From the NCBI GenBank assembly GCA_017433125.1, contig JAFRHT010000098.1:1-53258 (forward strand): DNA of 53,258 nucleotides, given 5' to 3'. The first letter of the stretch is position 1; every line of letters begins with the position of its first letter. The position numbers were made by a program, and so were the translations under genes. Positions 1-7,942 of the stretch are shown one piece after another. Origin of the DNA: Solobacterium sp. (GTDB lineage Bacteria > Bacillota_I > Bacilli_A > Erysipelotrichales > Erysipelotrichaceae). The notes below the pieces were generated by a model. The model saw nothing but the letters and a program-made list of their open reading frames with translations. It did not search any database and had not been told where the DNA came from.

Positions 1-152
1 AGTGCTATGGCGGCGATATCTCCCGGAAGAAGAAACTGCTGGAAAAGCAGAAGGAAGGAAAAAAGCGCATGAAGGCAGTCGGGTCTGTTGTCATCCCGCA
101 GGAAGCGTTCATGGCCGTGCTTTCCATGGATGATGACAGCCGCCGCAAATAG
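1..152 (+). CDS. lepA: Elongation factor 4 (LepA), C-terminal end
   Basis: This is the 3' end of a gene that begins outside the window. The frame opens at base 3 and stops with TAG at 150-152, giving about 49 residues. The tail contains the conserved LepA C-terminal signature: [20 protein letters not shown], followed by a KRMK stretch and [10 protein letters not shown]. LepA is a ribosome-binding translational GTPase; this basic C-terminal domain is specific to the family and contacts the ribosomal A-site region. The next gene, hemW, starts inside this one in another frame, as in the lepA-hemW order of many Firmicutes. No GTPase domain is visible here because of the window edge. Confidence 0.93.
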   Translation, partial: CYGGDISRKKKLLEKQKEGKKRMKAVGSVVIPQEAFMAVLSMDDDSRRK

Positions 153-1275
153 GCCGCAGGCCCTTTACCTGCACGTGCCGTTCTGCCGGACAATCTGTTA
201 CTACTGCGATTTCTGCCACGAGGTCTATCGCCGGGAAACGGCTCTGGCCTGGCTTCAGGCTGTGAAAAAACAGCTGGGCGAAACAGAGATCGGACCGCTG
301 AAAACGATCTATATCGGCGGCGGCACCCCGACCAGCCTGGACCCGGATCTGCTTGATGAACTGCTGGGTCTGCTGGATCCGTACTGCCGTGATACAGAAG
401 AGTATACGATTGAAATCAATCCGGAAACACTGACGGACGAGAAAGCGGGACTGATGCGGAGACATGGCATCAACCGGGCCAGTCTCGGTTTTCAGACGGC
501 GGATGAAACTCTGCTGCAGAAACTCAACCGCCATCATACGCCGCAGGATGTAGAACTGGCAGCTGCCTGCCTGCGGAGCCGCGGTATTGACAACATATCG
601 CTGGATCTCATGTACAGCCTGCCCGGCCAGACCATGGCCTCCCTGCAGGACAGTTTACACAGGGCTCTGGAAATCAGCCCGGATCATCTGTCGCTGTACA
701 GCCTGACAGTGGAACCGGATACGGTTTTCGGCCGGCGGGGCATCGAACCGCTGGATGAGGATACTGAAGCCGACATGTATGAATGGATCTGCCGGACTCT
801 GCCGGAATACGGATATGAGCAGTACGAAATATCCAACTTTGCCCGGCCCGGCAGGGAATCACGCCACAATCTGGTGTATTGGCATTATGAGGACTTCACA
901 GGGATCTCCTGCGGAGCTTCCGGCAAAGAAGGGAATATCCGCTATGATATGCCGGCAAGGCTGTCAGCTTATCTGGCCAATCCGCTGGCCCGTGACGAAC
1001 TTGTCCTGTCGGAAGAAGACATGATGTTCGAGATGATCATGATGGGACTGCGGCTGAAAAACGGCATTTCCGAAGCAGATTTTACCTGCCGCTTCGGCAG
1101 GGATCTGCACGATGTCTACGGGGAAGTGATCGGCCGCATGAAGGCAGAGGGACTGCTGGCAGATAACGGCGGCCGGCTGGCCTGTACAGATGCCGGTTTC
1201 CCGCTGCTGAATTCGATTCTTGTGGAATTTCTGCCGGAGACAGAAAACACGCTTGCACCGCAGGCCGGTGAATGA
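130..1275 (+). CDS. hemW: Heme chaperone HemW (radical SAM, HemN-like)
   Basis: A radical SAM protein of about 381 residues. The N-terminus reads LYLHVPFC followed by the cluster motif CX3CX2C (Cys19, Cys23, Cys26) and then DFC, which is the HemW/HemN signature. A GGGTP motif follows near residue 70. HemW binds heme and a [4Fe-4S] cluster and delivers heme to respiratory proteins; it is often misannotated as oxygen-independent coproporphyrinogen oxidase. The reading frame stays open upstream to base 88, but ATG 130 (or ATG 133 right after it) fits the family length and overlaps the end of lepA by about 23 bases. No good Shine-Dalgarno site is visible, so translation is probably coupled to lepA. 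Confidence 0.9.
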   Translation: MMTAAANRPQALYLHVPFCRTICYYCDFCHEVYRRETALAWLQAVKKQLGETEIGPLKTIYIGGGTPTSLDPDLLDELLGLLDPYCRDTEEYTIEINPETLTDEKAGLMRRHGINRASLGFQTADETLLQKLNRHHTPQDVELAAACLRSRGIDNISLDLMYSLPGQTMASLQDSLHRALEISPDHLSLYSLTVEPDTVFGRRGIEPLDEDTEADMYEWICRTLPEYGYEQYEISNFARPGRESRHNLVYWHYEDFTGISCGASGKEGNIRYDMPARLSAYLANPLARDELVLSEEDMMFEMIMMGLRLKNGISEADFTCRFGRDLHDVYGEVIGRMKAEGLLADNGGRLACTDAGFPLLNSILVEFLPETENTLAPQAGE

Positions 1276-1364
1276 TAATATATAAAGGCTTTCAGCCTGG
1301 GTTTGCCGCATCCTCGGCGGCTTACTCGGACCGGAAGGACTGTTGAATAAGGAGGAAAAAGAAA

Positions 1365-1631
1365 ATGCTCGACAAAGAGACAAAGCAGCAGATCATTAAG
1401 GACTTCGCCCGTTTCGAGGGTGATACAGGCTCCGTTGAAGTACAGGTCGCCATGCTGACAAAGCAGATCAACCTGCTGACAGAACATCTGAAGGCTCACA
1501 AAAAGGATTACGCTTCTTCCCGCGGTCTGATGAAGATGGTTGGTAAAAGAAGAAATCTGATGGAATACCTGAAGAAGAATGATGTCAACCGTTACCGTGA
1601 ACTGGTCAAGAGACTTGGCCTGAGAAAGTAA
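1365..1631 (+). CDS. rpsO: 30S ribosomal protein S15
   Basis: An 88-residue protein of the exact usual S15 length. Conserved features are the [11 protein letters not shown] segment near residues 22-32, the HLKxHKKD helix, and the C-terminal [24 protein letters not shown] region. S15 binds 16S rRNA helices 20-22 and is a primary assembly protein of the small subunit platform. An AAGGAGG site lies about 8 bases before ATG 1365. The 89-base leader holds a short GCCGC/GCGGC hairpin near 1306-1322 that might take part in S15 autoregulation, but this is not demonstrable here. A strong terminator follows. Unlike many bacteria, pnp is not next door; it lies about 16.5 kb downstream. Confidence 0.97.
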   Translation: MLDKETKQQIIKDFARFEGDTGSVEVQVAMLTKQINLLTEHLKAHKKDYASSRGLMKMVGKRRNLMEYLKKNDVNRYRELVKRLGLRK

Positions 1632-1639
1632 TGAGCTGC

Positions 1640-1668
1640 GGCCGGATATTCCGGCCTTTCTTTTTTCC
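1640..1668 (+). terminator. Rho-independent terminator after rpsO
   Basis: A 7-bp perfect stem GGCCGGA/TCCGGCC (1640-1656) with a 3-base loop is followed by TTTCTTTTTT. It begins 9 bases after the rpsO stop codon. Confidence 0.9.
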
Positions 1669-1677
1669 TGTTACAAT
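1669..1677 (+). promoter_or_regulatory. Extended -10 promoter for the ABC exporter operon
   Basis: TGT-TACAAT (1669-1677) matches an extended -10 element. It lies directly downstream of the rpsO terminator. No good -35 box is seen. The predicted start of transcription (about 1684) would be only about 5 bases before ATG 1689, giving a nearly leaderless transcript. Confidence 0.5.
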
Positions 1678-1688
1678 AGAATCTGCCT

Positions 1689-2390
1689 ATGAGTTATATC
1701 GAATTCCGTAATGTTATCAAGACGTATCACGTCGGTGAAGTTGATATCAGGGCGCTGGACGGCGTCAATTTTTCCGTTGAAAAAGGGGAATTTGTTGTGA
1801 TTGCCGGAGCCAGCGGGGCCGGCAAGAGCACTATCCTGAATATCCTCGGCGGCATGGATCAGTGCACTGGCGGGGAAATCGAAGTTGACGGGGTGAGGAT
1901 TGATGAGATGGATGAAAAAGAACTGACGGATTACCGCCGCTTTGATATCGGCTTTGTCTTCCAGTTCTATAATCTCGTGCAGAATCTGACCGCGAAGGAA
2001 AACGTCGAACTGGCAACAGAGATCTCCCGGGACCCGCTGGATGTTGTGACGACCCTCGAGCAGGTCGGGCTCCGGGAGCGGATGAATAATTTTCCTTCCC
2101 AGCTTTCCGGCGGGGAACAGCAGCGGGTGGCCATTGCCCGGGCCCTGGCCAAAAACCCGAAACTGCTGCTGTGCGATGAGCCGACCGGGGCGCTTGATTA
2201 TGTAACCGGCAAACAGATTCTGCAGCTGCTGCAGGATACCTGCCGGACGCACGGCATGACTGTGATCATCATTACCCACAACCTGGCCCTTTGCCCGATG
2301 GGTGACCGGGTTTTCCGGGTCAAAAGCGGCCGGATTGTTTCCGCCGAATACAATGAGCATCCGCAGGATATCGCATCCATTGAGTGGTGA
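1689..2390 (+). CDS. ABC transporter ATP-binding protein, MacB/LolD type
   Basis: A 233-residue nucleotide-binding subunit. Walker A is GASGAGKST (residues 40-48), the ABC signature [15 protein letters not shown] begins at residue 139, Walker B is LLLCDEP (159-165), and the H-loop histidine lies in IIITHN. The family (LolD/MacB/FtsE-like, also BceA/YtrE) powers mechanotransmission permeases with FtsX domains. The permease gene follows after 6 bases, so the two form an operon. No Shine-Dalgarno sequence precedes ATG 1689, and the -10 element lies only 11 bases upstream. The substrate cannot be read from the ATPase; the permease suggests an envelope function rather than solute import. Confidence 0.93.
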   Translation: MSYIEFRNVIKTYHVGEVDIRALDGVNFSVEKGEFVVIAGASGAGKSTILNILGGMDQCTGGEIEVDGVRIDEMDEKELTDYRRFDIGFVFQFYNLVQNLTAKENVELATEISRDPLDVVTTLEQVGLRERMNNFPSQLSGGEQQRVAIARALAKNPKLLLCDEPTGALDYVTGKQILQLLQDTCRTHGMTVIIITHNLALCPMGDRVFRVKSGRIVSAEYNEHPQDIASIEW

Positions 2391-2396
2391 GACCGG

Positions 2397-5300
2397 ATGA
2401 ACAGAAGCCAGCAGAGAGATCTTTTCCGTCTGATCAGGGCGACCCGCAGCCGCTTCTTTTCACTGACGGCGATTGTCACCCTCGGTGTGGCTTTTTTTGT
2501 TGGTGTTTCGGCTGTATCCACCATTATGGCTTACAGTGTGGACCAGTATGATGACACATATGCTTTGAAGGATATTACGGTATACTCGGACTTTGGTTTC
2601 GATGAAGCGGATATTGACGCAGTCAGACAGCTGGATGATGTCCGTGATGCCGAAGGCGCAAAGTTTGTGGATGTGACGGCGGTCAGCGGCAGCCGCAACA
2701 GCATTACCCGGATTCATTCCTGGTCAGAAGACATGCGGGTGAATCATTTTGTCCTGCGCACCGGCCGGCTGCCTGAAAGAGCAGGGGAAGCCCTGGCTGA
2801 AAACGGCACGGAGCTGATCCAGGGGTTTTCGCTTGGCAGTACGGTAAAACTGTATCGTCCTGAAGATGATCTGGCGGACTGGCTCAAAACGGACACCCTG
2901 ACGATTGTCGGAACCATCGATACCCCGGTCTATCTGAACCAGACCAAGGAAAACAGCACCCTCAGCAACCAGTACATCGGTACCTATCTGTATGTGACGG
3001 AGGATACCTTCGTGCCGGAATACTATACGGAGATGAATGTACTGACGGCTGCCGGGGCAGATATGGATTCTTTCTCGGATGCCTATGATGACTATGACGG
3101 GGCCGTCAAGGAGAAGATTGAAACGCTGGCGGAAACCCAGGCTGATGTGCGCCGGGACCGGGTCGTGGCCGAAGCCATGGAGAAATACAATGACTGCCTG
3201 GCGGAATATGAGGATGGTCTGCAGGAGTTCAATGACGCCATTGCCGAGGCAGAGCAGAAGATCGCCGATGCCCGTCAGGAGATTGATGACGGACAGAAAC
3301 AGCTCGATGACGGGATCAAACAGCTGGAGGACGGCCAGAAAGAACTGGACGAACAGAAAGCTGCTGCGGAAAGCAAGCTGGACGAGGCCCGGAAGAAAAT
3401 AGAGGACGGCGAGAAGGAACTGGAGGCAGGCAAAAAAACCTATGCGGAAGCTGAGAAGGAAATGACTGCCAATCTGGCCGCCATCGATGATGGCATACAG
3501 CAGCTGCAGGAAGCCCAGGCTGCCCTCAGTGCCCTGAAAAGCATACAGGCTGTTGTCCATGACCCGGCCATGCAGGAATTGCTGAATCAGTTGAATCAGC
3601 TGCCGGATGCCATGAAAGATATGACCGTGGACGAGCTGATTGATCTTCTGCCCAGTCTGAGGGAAAGCCTGGCCGCATTGGAAGAAGCTACCGGTACAGA
3701 GCTCCATACACCGGGGGAAATCAAAAACGAAATAACGAAACAGCGGAACCGCATCAATAACGACCGGGCGGTGCTGCAGAATGCCGCTGCCCAAAGATGG
3801 CGGGCATATCTGTCAGCCATGGCGGAAGCGGGGATCCCGGCCGAAACCAATGAAGAGGTGCTGGCTGTTCTTTCCTCATGGTGCCCGGAGCTGCCAAGGA
3901 ATACCGCCGGGAACATCCTGGCCGCCTGGCGTGAAACGGAAACCCGGATCAGCAATGCTGATGCCGCACTGAACTCCGCGGAAGCGTCCGGTGCCATGGC
4001 AGCCCTGGATCAGATGGATCCGAATCTGGACCTGGCAGCGCTCCTGGAAATCGACCCGCAGCAGCTGCGTGATCTTTACCGGCAGCTGAATGATTATCTG
4101 CCTGAAGATGAAAAGATTCATACAGTGAGGGACCTGATTGCTGCCCTGCCGAAACTGGTTAACCGGCTGGATGAAACCGTCAGGACAACGGAGGAGCAGC
4201 TGCGCGCACAGGGCGTTGATCCTGATCATCTGGACCAGGCCATCAGTGACCTGGAGAGTTCAAAACAGCAGATCAATGACGGGTTGGCCGCTGCCCGTAA
4301 GGAACTGGCTGATGGGGAAGCGGAACTGAAAGCCGGCCGGGAGGAGCTGGAAGCCGGTGAACGGGAATTCCATGCCCAGATCGAAGAGGCGCAGAAAACT
4401 ATCGATGACGGCTGGAAGGAAGTGGCAGAAAACCAGGAAAAACTGGCAGATGCCCGCCGACAGCTGGCCGATGGTGAGCAGGAACTGGCTGACAAAAAGC
4501 TGGATGGCGAACAGGAACTCAACGATGCAAGGGCAGATCTTGACAAAGCGCTGCAGGATATCCAGGACCTTGGCGAGGGCAGCTGGACAGTCCTGGACCG
4601 TACACAGCACTATGCCACCGCAACCTACCGCAGCACCGTGGAGCAGATGAAAGCCATTGCCAATATCTTCCCGGTTTTCTTCATCCTGGTAGCGGCGCTT
4701 GTCTGTCTGACAACCATGACCAGGATGGTGGCGGAACAGCGGGGCCAGATCGGTATCATGCGCGCCCTTGGCTATACCCGCCTGCAGTGCGCTTCCAAGT
4801 ATCTGGTCTATGCCGGCCTGGCCACCGGAATCGGTATTGTTCTGGGCTGTGTGGTCGGCATTGCGACCTTCCCCGCGGTGATTTACCATACCTGGCGGAT
4901 GATGTATATCCTGCCGGTCATGAAGCTGAAAATACCTTGGGGTCTGATCGGCATTACTGCCGTGATCTTCATGATTATTATGGAATGGACAACCTGGCAG
5001 GCATGCAAGTCAGACATGGTTGAAGTGCCGGCCCAGCTGATGCGGCCGAAAGCACCGCAGATGGGCCGCAAGACACTGCTGGAGCATCTGAACGTCCTCT
5101 GGAACCGGCTGTCGTTCACCGGTAAGGTGACCATCCGCAACCTGATCCGTTATAAGCGCCGCTTTGTTATGACGGTACTGGGTGTGGCCGGCTGCTGTGC
5201 ATTGCTGGTGACGGGTTTCGGGGTCCGTGATTCAATCAATTCCATGGTTGACCTGCAGTTTTATGAATTAATGAAAACCGACGGCGCTGCCCGGCTGAAC

Positions 5301-6245
5301 AGTGATCTCAGCGCTTCACAGGCCCTGGCAATGCAGAAAGAGATGAATGAGCGCGGTGATGTGGCTTTTGCCGTGCTGGCCGGCAGCTACAGTGCCCAGG
5401 CCTGGGACCGTACGAATCATGATGAGACTGTTTTTGCCCAGGTCTTTGATGACCGGGCTGAAATGGAAGAAGTGTATCTTCTGCGCACCCGGCGCGGACA
5501 TCATGAAATCATTCCGGATGATGACGGGGTGATCATCAGTGAGAAGTTTGCCGAGAATTTTGATCTTGCCGTGGGCGATACATTCATGCTGGAAAGCCGG
5601 AACGGTGTGCGCCGGGAAGTGAAAGTCAATGCCATAATGGAAATGTATATCCATCATTATGTGCTGATGACTGAATCCTATTACCGCAGTGTTTTCGGCA
5701 CGGATATGCGGGAAAACACTCTGTTTATCAAAGCGGCAGCCGACGGCAAACAGCTGCAGCGTGAGATTGTCGGTCTGGACGGCATCAGTGAGATTGAATT
5801 CAATGATGCTACGCTGGAAAATTTCCGTACCATGGTAAAAGGGATTGATGCCGTGGTCTGGGTGCTGATCATTTCCTCCATGTCACTGGCTTTTGTGGTG
5901 CTGGGGAATCTGACCAATGTCAATATCAGCGAGCGGCAGCGGGAAATCGCCACCCTGAAAGTGCTCGGCTTCCGGCCGCGGGAAGTCCAGAACTATATTT
6001 ATAAAGAAAATAATCTCCTTACCGCCATCGGGGCCCTGGCCGGGCTGCCGTTAGGCAACGTACTGCATCACTACATCATGCGGCAGGTGGAAATGAACTA
6101 TGTCATGTTCGGGCGCAGCCTGAAACCGGTCAGTTTTGTGCTGGCCTGGCTGCTGACCATATTCTTCGGGCTGATTGTCAACCGTTCCATGAACCGCCGC
6201 CTGCATCTGATTGAAATGGTGGAATCACTGAAGAGCGTCGAGTAA
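2397..6245 (+). CDS. Large FtsX/MacB-type ABC permease with long coiled-coil ectodomain
   Basis: A 1282-residue membrane protein, much longer than typical MacB (about 650). A first membrane helix lies near residues 23-43. A large ectodomain (about 45-740) follows. It contains two heptad-rich stretches, about 240-350 and 615-730, built of repeated DGxxxLxxG-like units, separated by a mostly helical middle part. An FtsX core with helices near 754-776, 803-823 and 847-868 follows, then a second half with a helix near 921-943, an extracytoplasmic domain (about 945-1150) and a second FtsX core (about 1153-1175, 1205-1225, 1242-1264). Both FtsX cores carry the Q-G/REI-x-x-L-R/K-A/V-LG motif (EQRGQIGIMRALG; ERQREIATLKVLG). 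The two coiled coils could fold back as an antiparallel rod projecting from the membrane. It pairs with the upstream ATPase. Function beyond a mechanotransmission exporter or envelope-signalling role is unknown. Confidence 0.88.
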   Translation: MNRSQQRDLFRLIRATRSRFFSLTAIVTLGVAFFVGVSAVSTIMAYSVDQYDDTYALKDITVYSDFGFDEADIDAVRQLDDVRDAEGAKFVDVTAVSGSRNSITRIHSWSEDMRVNHFVLRTGRLPERAGEALAENGTELIQGFSLGSTVKLYRPEDDLADWLKTDTLTIVGTIDTPVYLNQTKENSTLSNQYIGTYLYVTEDTFVPEYYTEMNVLTAAGADMDSFSDAYDDYDGAVKEKIETLAETQADVRRDRVVAEAMEKYNDCLAEYEDGLQEFNDAIAEAEQKIADARQEIDDGQKQLDDGIKQLEDGQKELDEQKAAAESKLDEARKKIEDGEKELEAGKKTYAEAEKEMTANLAAIDDGIQQLQEAQAALSALKSIQAVVHDPAMQELLNQLNQLPDAMKDMTVDELIDLLPSLRESLAALEEATGTELHTPGEIKNEITKQRNRINNDRAVLQNAAAQRWRAYLSAMAEAGIPAETNEEVLAVLSSWCPELPRNTAGNILAAWRETETRISNADAALNSAEASGAMAALDQMDPNLDLAALLEIDPQQLRDLYRQLNDYLPEDEKIHTVRDLIAALPKLVNRLDETVRTTEEQLRAQGVDPDHLDQAISDLESSKQQINDGLAAARKELADGEAELKAGREELEAGEREFHAQIEEAQKTIDDGWKEVAENQEKLADARRQLADGEQELADKKLDGEQELNDARADLDKALQDIQDLGEGSWTVLDRTQHYATATYRSTVEQMKAIANIFPVFFILVAALVCLTTMTRMVAEQRGQIGIMRALGYTRLQCASKYLVYAGLATGIGIVLGCVVGIATFPAVIYHTWRMMYILPVMKLKIPWGLIGITAVIFMIIMEWTTWQACKSDMVEVPAQLMRPKAPQMGRKTLLEHLNVLWNRLSFTGKVTIRNLIRYKRRFVMTVLGVAGCCALLVTGFGVRDSINSMVDLQFYELMKTDGAARLNSDLSASQALAMQKEMNERGDVAFAVLAGSYSAQAWDRTNHDETVFAQVFDDRAEMEEVYLLRTRRGHHEIIPDDDGVIISEKFAENFDLAVGDTFMLESRNGVRREVKVNAIMEMYIHHYVLMTESYYRSVFGTDMRENTLFIKAAADGKQLQREIVGLDGISEIEFNDATLENFRTMVKGIDAVVWVLIISSMSLAFVVLGNLTNVNISERQREIATLKVLGFRPREVQNYIYKENNLLTAIGALAGLPLGNVLHHYIMRQVEMNYVMFGRSLKPVSFVLAWLLTIFFGLIVNRSMNRRLHLIEMVESLKSVE

Positions 6246-6251
6246 TCGTCA

Positions 6252-6280
6252 TTGAATTCATCCCGGATTTTATTCATAAT
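6252..6280 (+). promoter_or_regulatory. Sigma-A type promoter for desulfoferrodoxin
   Basis: TTGAAT (6252-6257), a 17-base spacer and CATAAT (6275-6280) fit the housekeeping consensus at 10 of 12 positions apart from spacing. It lies between the ABC permease stop and the dfx ribosome binding site. Confidence 0.7.
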
Positions 6281-6300
6281 GAAATCAGGAGGTAATTCTC

Positions 6301-6678
6301 ATGGCAGAATTCAGAGTTTTCAAATGCAAGAAGTGCGGCAAGCTGGTACTTCAGCTCAACAAGGCCGGCTGCCCGAACATGTGCTGCGGTGAAGCAATGA
6401 CAGAACTGACAGCCAATACAACTGATGCGGCTACCGAAAAGCATGTCCCGGCCGTTGAAAGAGACGGCGACCTGCTCAAGGTGACAGTCGGCTCAGTCGA
6501 ACACCCGATGCTGGAAGAGCATTTTATCCAGTTCATCGCCGTTACCGAGGAAAACGGATTCCGGCTGACCTACCTCAAGCCGGGTGATAAGCCGTATGCA
6601 GAATTCAAGGGTGTCGGCCCGGATGCCGAGGTCTACGAATACTGCAACCTGCACGGTCTCTGGAAGACAAAAGCCTGA
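6301..6678 (+). CDS. dfx: Desulfoferrodoxin (superoxide reductase)
   Basis: A 125-residue two-domain superoxide reductase. The N-terminal desulforedoxin-like centre I has Cys9, Cys12, Cys28 and Cys29. The catalytic centre II has His48, His68, His74, Cys115 and His118, spaced as in Desulfovibrio desulfuricans desulfoferrodoxin. The EKH motif (46-48) includes the lysine that guides superoxide to the iron. The enzyme reduces superoxide to hydrogen peroxide in the cytoplasm without making oxygen, typical of anaerobes. An AGGAGG site lies about 8 bases before ATG 6301. The gene has its own promoter and terminator, so it is probably monocistronic. This points to an anaerobic or microaerophilic host. 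Confidence 0.96.
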   Translation: MAEFRVFKCKKCGKLVLQLNKAGCPNMCCGEAMTELTANTTDAATEKHVPAVERDGDLLKVTVGSVEHPMLEEHFIQFIAVTEENGFRLTYLKPGDKPYAEFKGVGPDAEVYEYCNLHGLWKTKA

Positions 6679-6687
6679 GCCGAATGA

Positions 6688-6711
6688 CCCTGCTGCGGCA
6701 GGGTTTTCTTT
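6688..6711 (+). terminator. Terminator after desulfoferrodoxin
   Basis: CCCTGC/GCAGGG stem (6688-6703) with a 4-base loop followed by TTTTCTTT. Confidence 0.8.
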
Positions 6712-6722
6712 CAGCAGCGTAT

Positions 6723-6737
6723 ATTCTGCCGCAGAAT
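6723..6737. promoter_or_regulatory. Perfect 7-bp palindrome, possible operator
   Basis: ATTCTGC-C-GCAGAAT is a perfect inverted repeat with a single central base. It sits about 42 bases before the P1 peptidase start, just after a TATATT hexamer (6720-6725). It is followed by no T-run, so it is not a terminator. An operator role is inference. Confidence 0.3.
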
Positions 6738-6778
6738 GAGCAGGATTCCGATCAGAAAAAGGAAAGGGGCCAAACCGT

Positions 6779-7894
6779 ATGAAGGTAAAAACACAGATAC
6801 TGATCTTCCTGCCGGCGTTTCTGATGGGCTGTCAGCCCGCGCCGCAGGTACCGGAGCAGCCGGCGTCGGTCACCGAACCGGAAAACATGCCGCAGTCAGA
6901 ACCGTCCGCGGCAGAGATACGGGAGATCGCTTTGACTGACATGACCGGGCTGAAGATCGGCCAGTGTGAAAACGAAAAAGCCGGTACCGGCCTGACAGTG
7001 TTTATTTCCGAGTCCGGGATGGCAGCCGGCATAGATGTCCGCGGCGGCGGTCCTGCCTCCCGGGAGAGTCAGATGCTGAACCCGCTGATGACTGTACAGG
7101 AAATCAATGCTGTTGTCCTCAGCGGCGGCAGTGCCTTCGGGCTGGGAGCGGCGGATGGTGTCATGAAATATCTTGAGGAACATGATATCGGCTTTGATAC
7201 CGGTGCTGCAAAAGTGCCGCTGGTAGTACAGGCGGACATTTATGATCTGACAGTGGGATCTGCAGATATTCGCCCGGACGCGGAAATGGGCTATGAAGCA
7301 GCCCGCCGGGCCTTTGAGGAGCCGAATTACCGGGATGGCAATTATGGCGCCGGCTGCGGGGCATCCGTCGGGAAAATAGCCGGCATGGACAATGCCATGA
7401 AAACCGGGATCGGCAGCTATGCCGTCCAGATCGGCGATCTGCAGGTCGGTGCGGTTGTGGTCGTCAATGCCCTCGGTGATATATATGACTGGAAAACGGG
7501 AACGCAGGTTGCCGGGCTCCTTAACCCGGAAAAAACGGGACTCCGTTCAACCATGGAGTATATGAAAGCATCCACAGAGGTGGTGGAAAACAAGTTCACC
7601 GGCAACACGACCCTGGCCGTCATCATCACAAATGGCGAATTTGACAAGGCACAGCTCTGCAAAATCGCCGGCATGGGGCATGACGGTATGGCGAGATCCA
7701 TCAATCCGGTGCATACTTCCGCTGACGGTGATACGATCTATGCCGTATCAACCGGCAGCGTGAAGGCAGACCAGGACCTTGTCGGTGCCCTCGGGGCGGA
7801 AGTGCTGAGTGAAGCGATACTCAATGCTGTAAAGAACGCGGACAGTGCCTATGGCTACCCATCCGCGTCATCGCTGGGCCTGACCGGCGAATAA
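6779..7894 (+). CDS. Lipoprotein-type P1 family (DmpA/NylC-like) peptidase
   Basis: A 371-residue protein with a lipoprotein signal peptide: a basic start, hydrophobic core and lipobox LMGC with Cys18 as the predicted lipidated residue. A Pro/Glu-rich linker (20-45) leads into a P1/S58 N-terminal-nucleophile hydrolase fold. Family motifs are GIDVRGGGP, LSGGSAFGLGAADGVM near residues 104-119, and GAGCGASVGK. The GNTTLAV segment places an Asn276-Thr277 pair where the family self-cleaves to expose a nucleophile, as in NylC (Asn-Thr) rather than Gly-Ser of DmpA. Family members cleave N-terminal or beta-amino residues, or amide oligomers. Most homologues are cytoplasmic; here the lipobox predicts a surface-anchored enzyme. 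Substrate unknown. Confidence 0.85.
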   Translation: MKVKTQILIFLPAFLMGCQPAPQVPEQPASVTEPENMPQSEPSAAEIREIALTDMTGLKIGQCENEKAGTGLTVFISESGMAAGIDVRGGGPASRESQMLNPLMTVQEINAVVLSGGSAFGLGAADGVMKYLEEHDIGFDTGAAKVPLVVQADIYDLTVGSADIRPDAEMGYEAARRAFEEPNYRDGNYGAGCGASVGKIAGMDNAMKTGIGSYAVQIGDLQVGAVVVVNALGDIYDWKTGTQVAGLLNPEKTGLRSTMEYMKASTEVVENKFTGNTTLAVIITNGEFDKAQLCKIAGMGHDGMARSINPVHTSADGDTIYAVSTGSVKADQDLVGALGAEVLSEAILNAVKNADSAYGYPSASSLGLTGE

Positions 7895-7902
7895 TAAATA
7901 AA

Positions 7903-7934
7903 GACTGAAGCCTGTGTGAACTTCAGTCTTTTTT
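7903..7934. terminator. Terminator between convergent peptidase and deaminase genes
   Basis: GACTGAAG/CTTCAGTC stem (7903-7928) with a 10-base loop and six Ts on the plus strand. It lies 8 bases after the peptidase stop. On the minus strand the A/T-rich flank is weaker, so it serves mainly the plus-strand gene. Confidence 0.8.
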
Positions 7935-7942
7935 ACGGACAA

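Noticed and set aside
1276-1364. rpsO leader as an S15 autoregulatory element
   Set aside because: A short GCCGC/GCGGC hairpin exists, but it does not match a specific S15-binding leader class that I can verify by eye.
2724-3794. Minus-strand frame of 356 codons opposite the ABC permease
   Set aside because: Leu/Phe-rich composition is the complement of the charged coiled-coil codons; no start signal.
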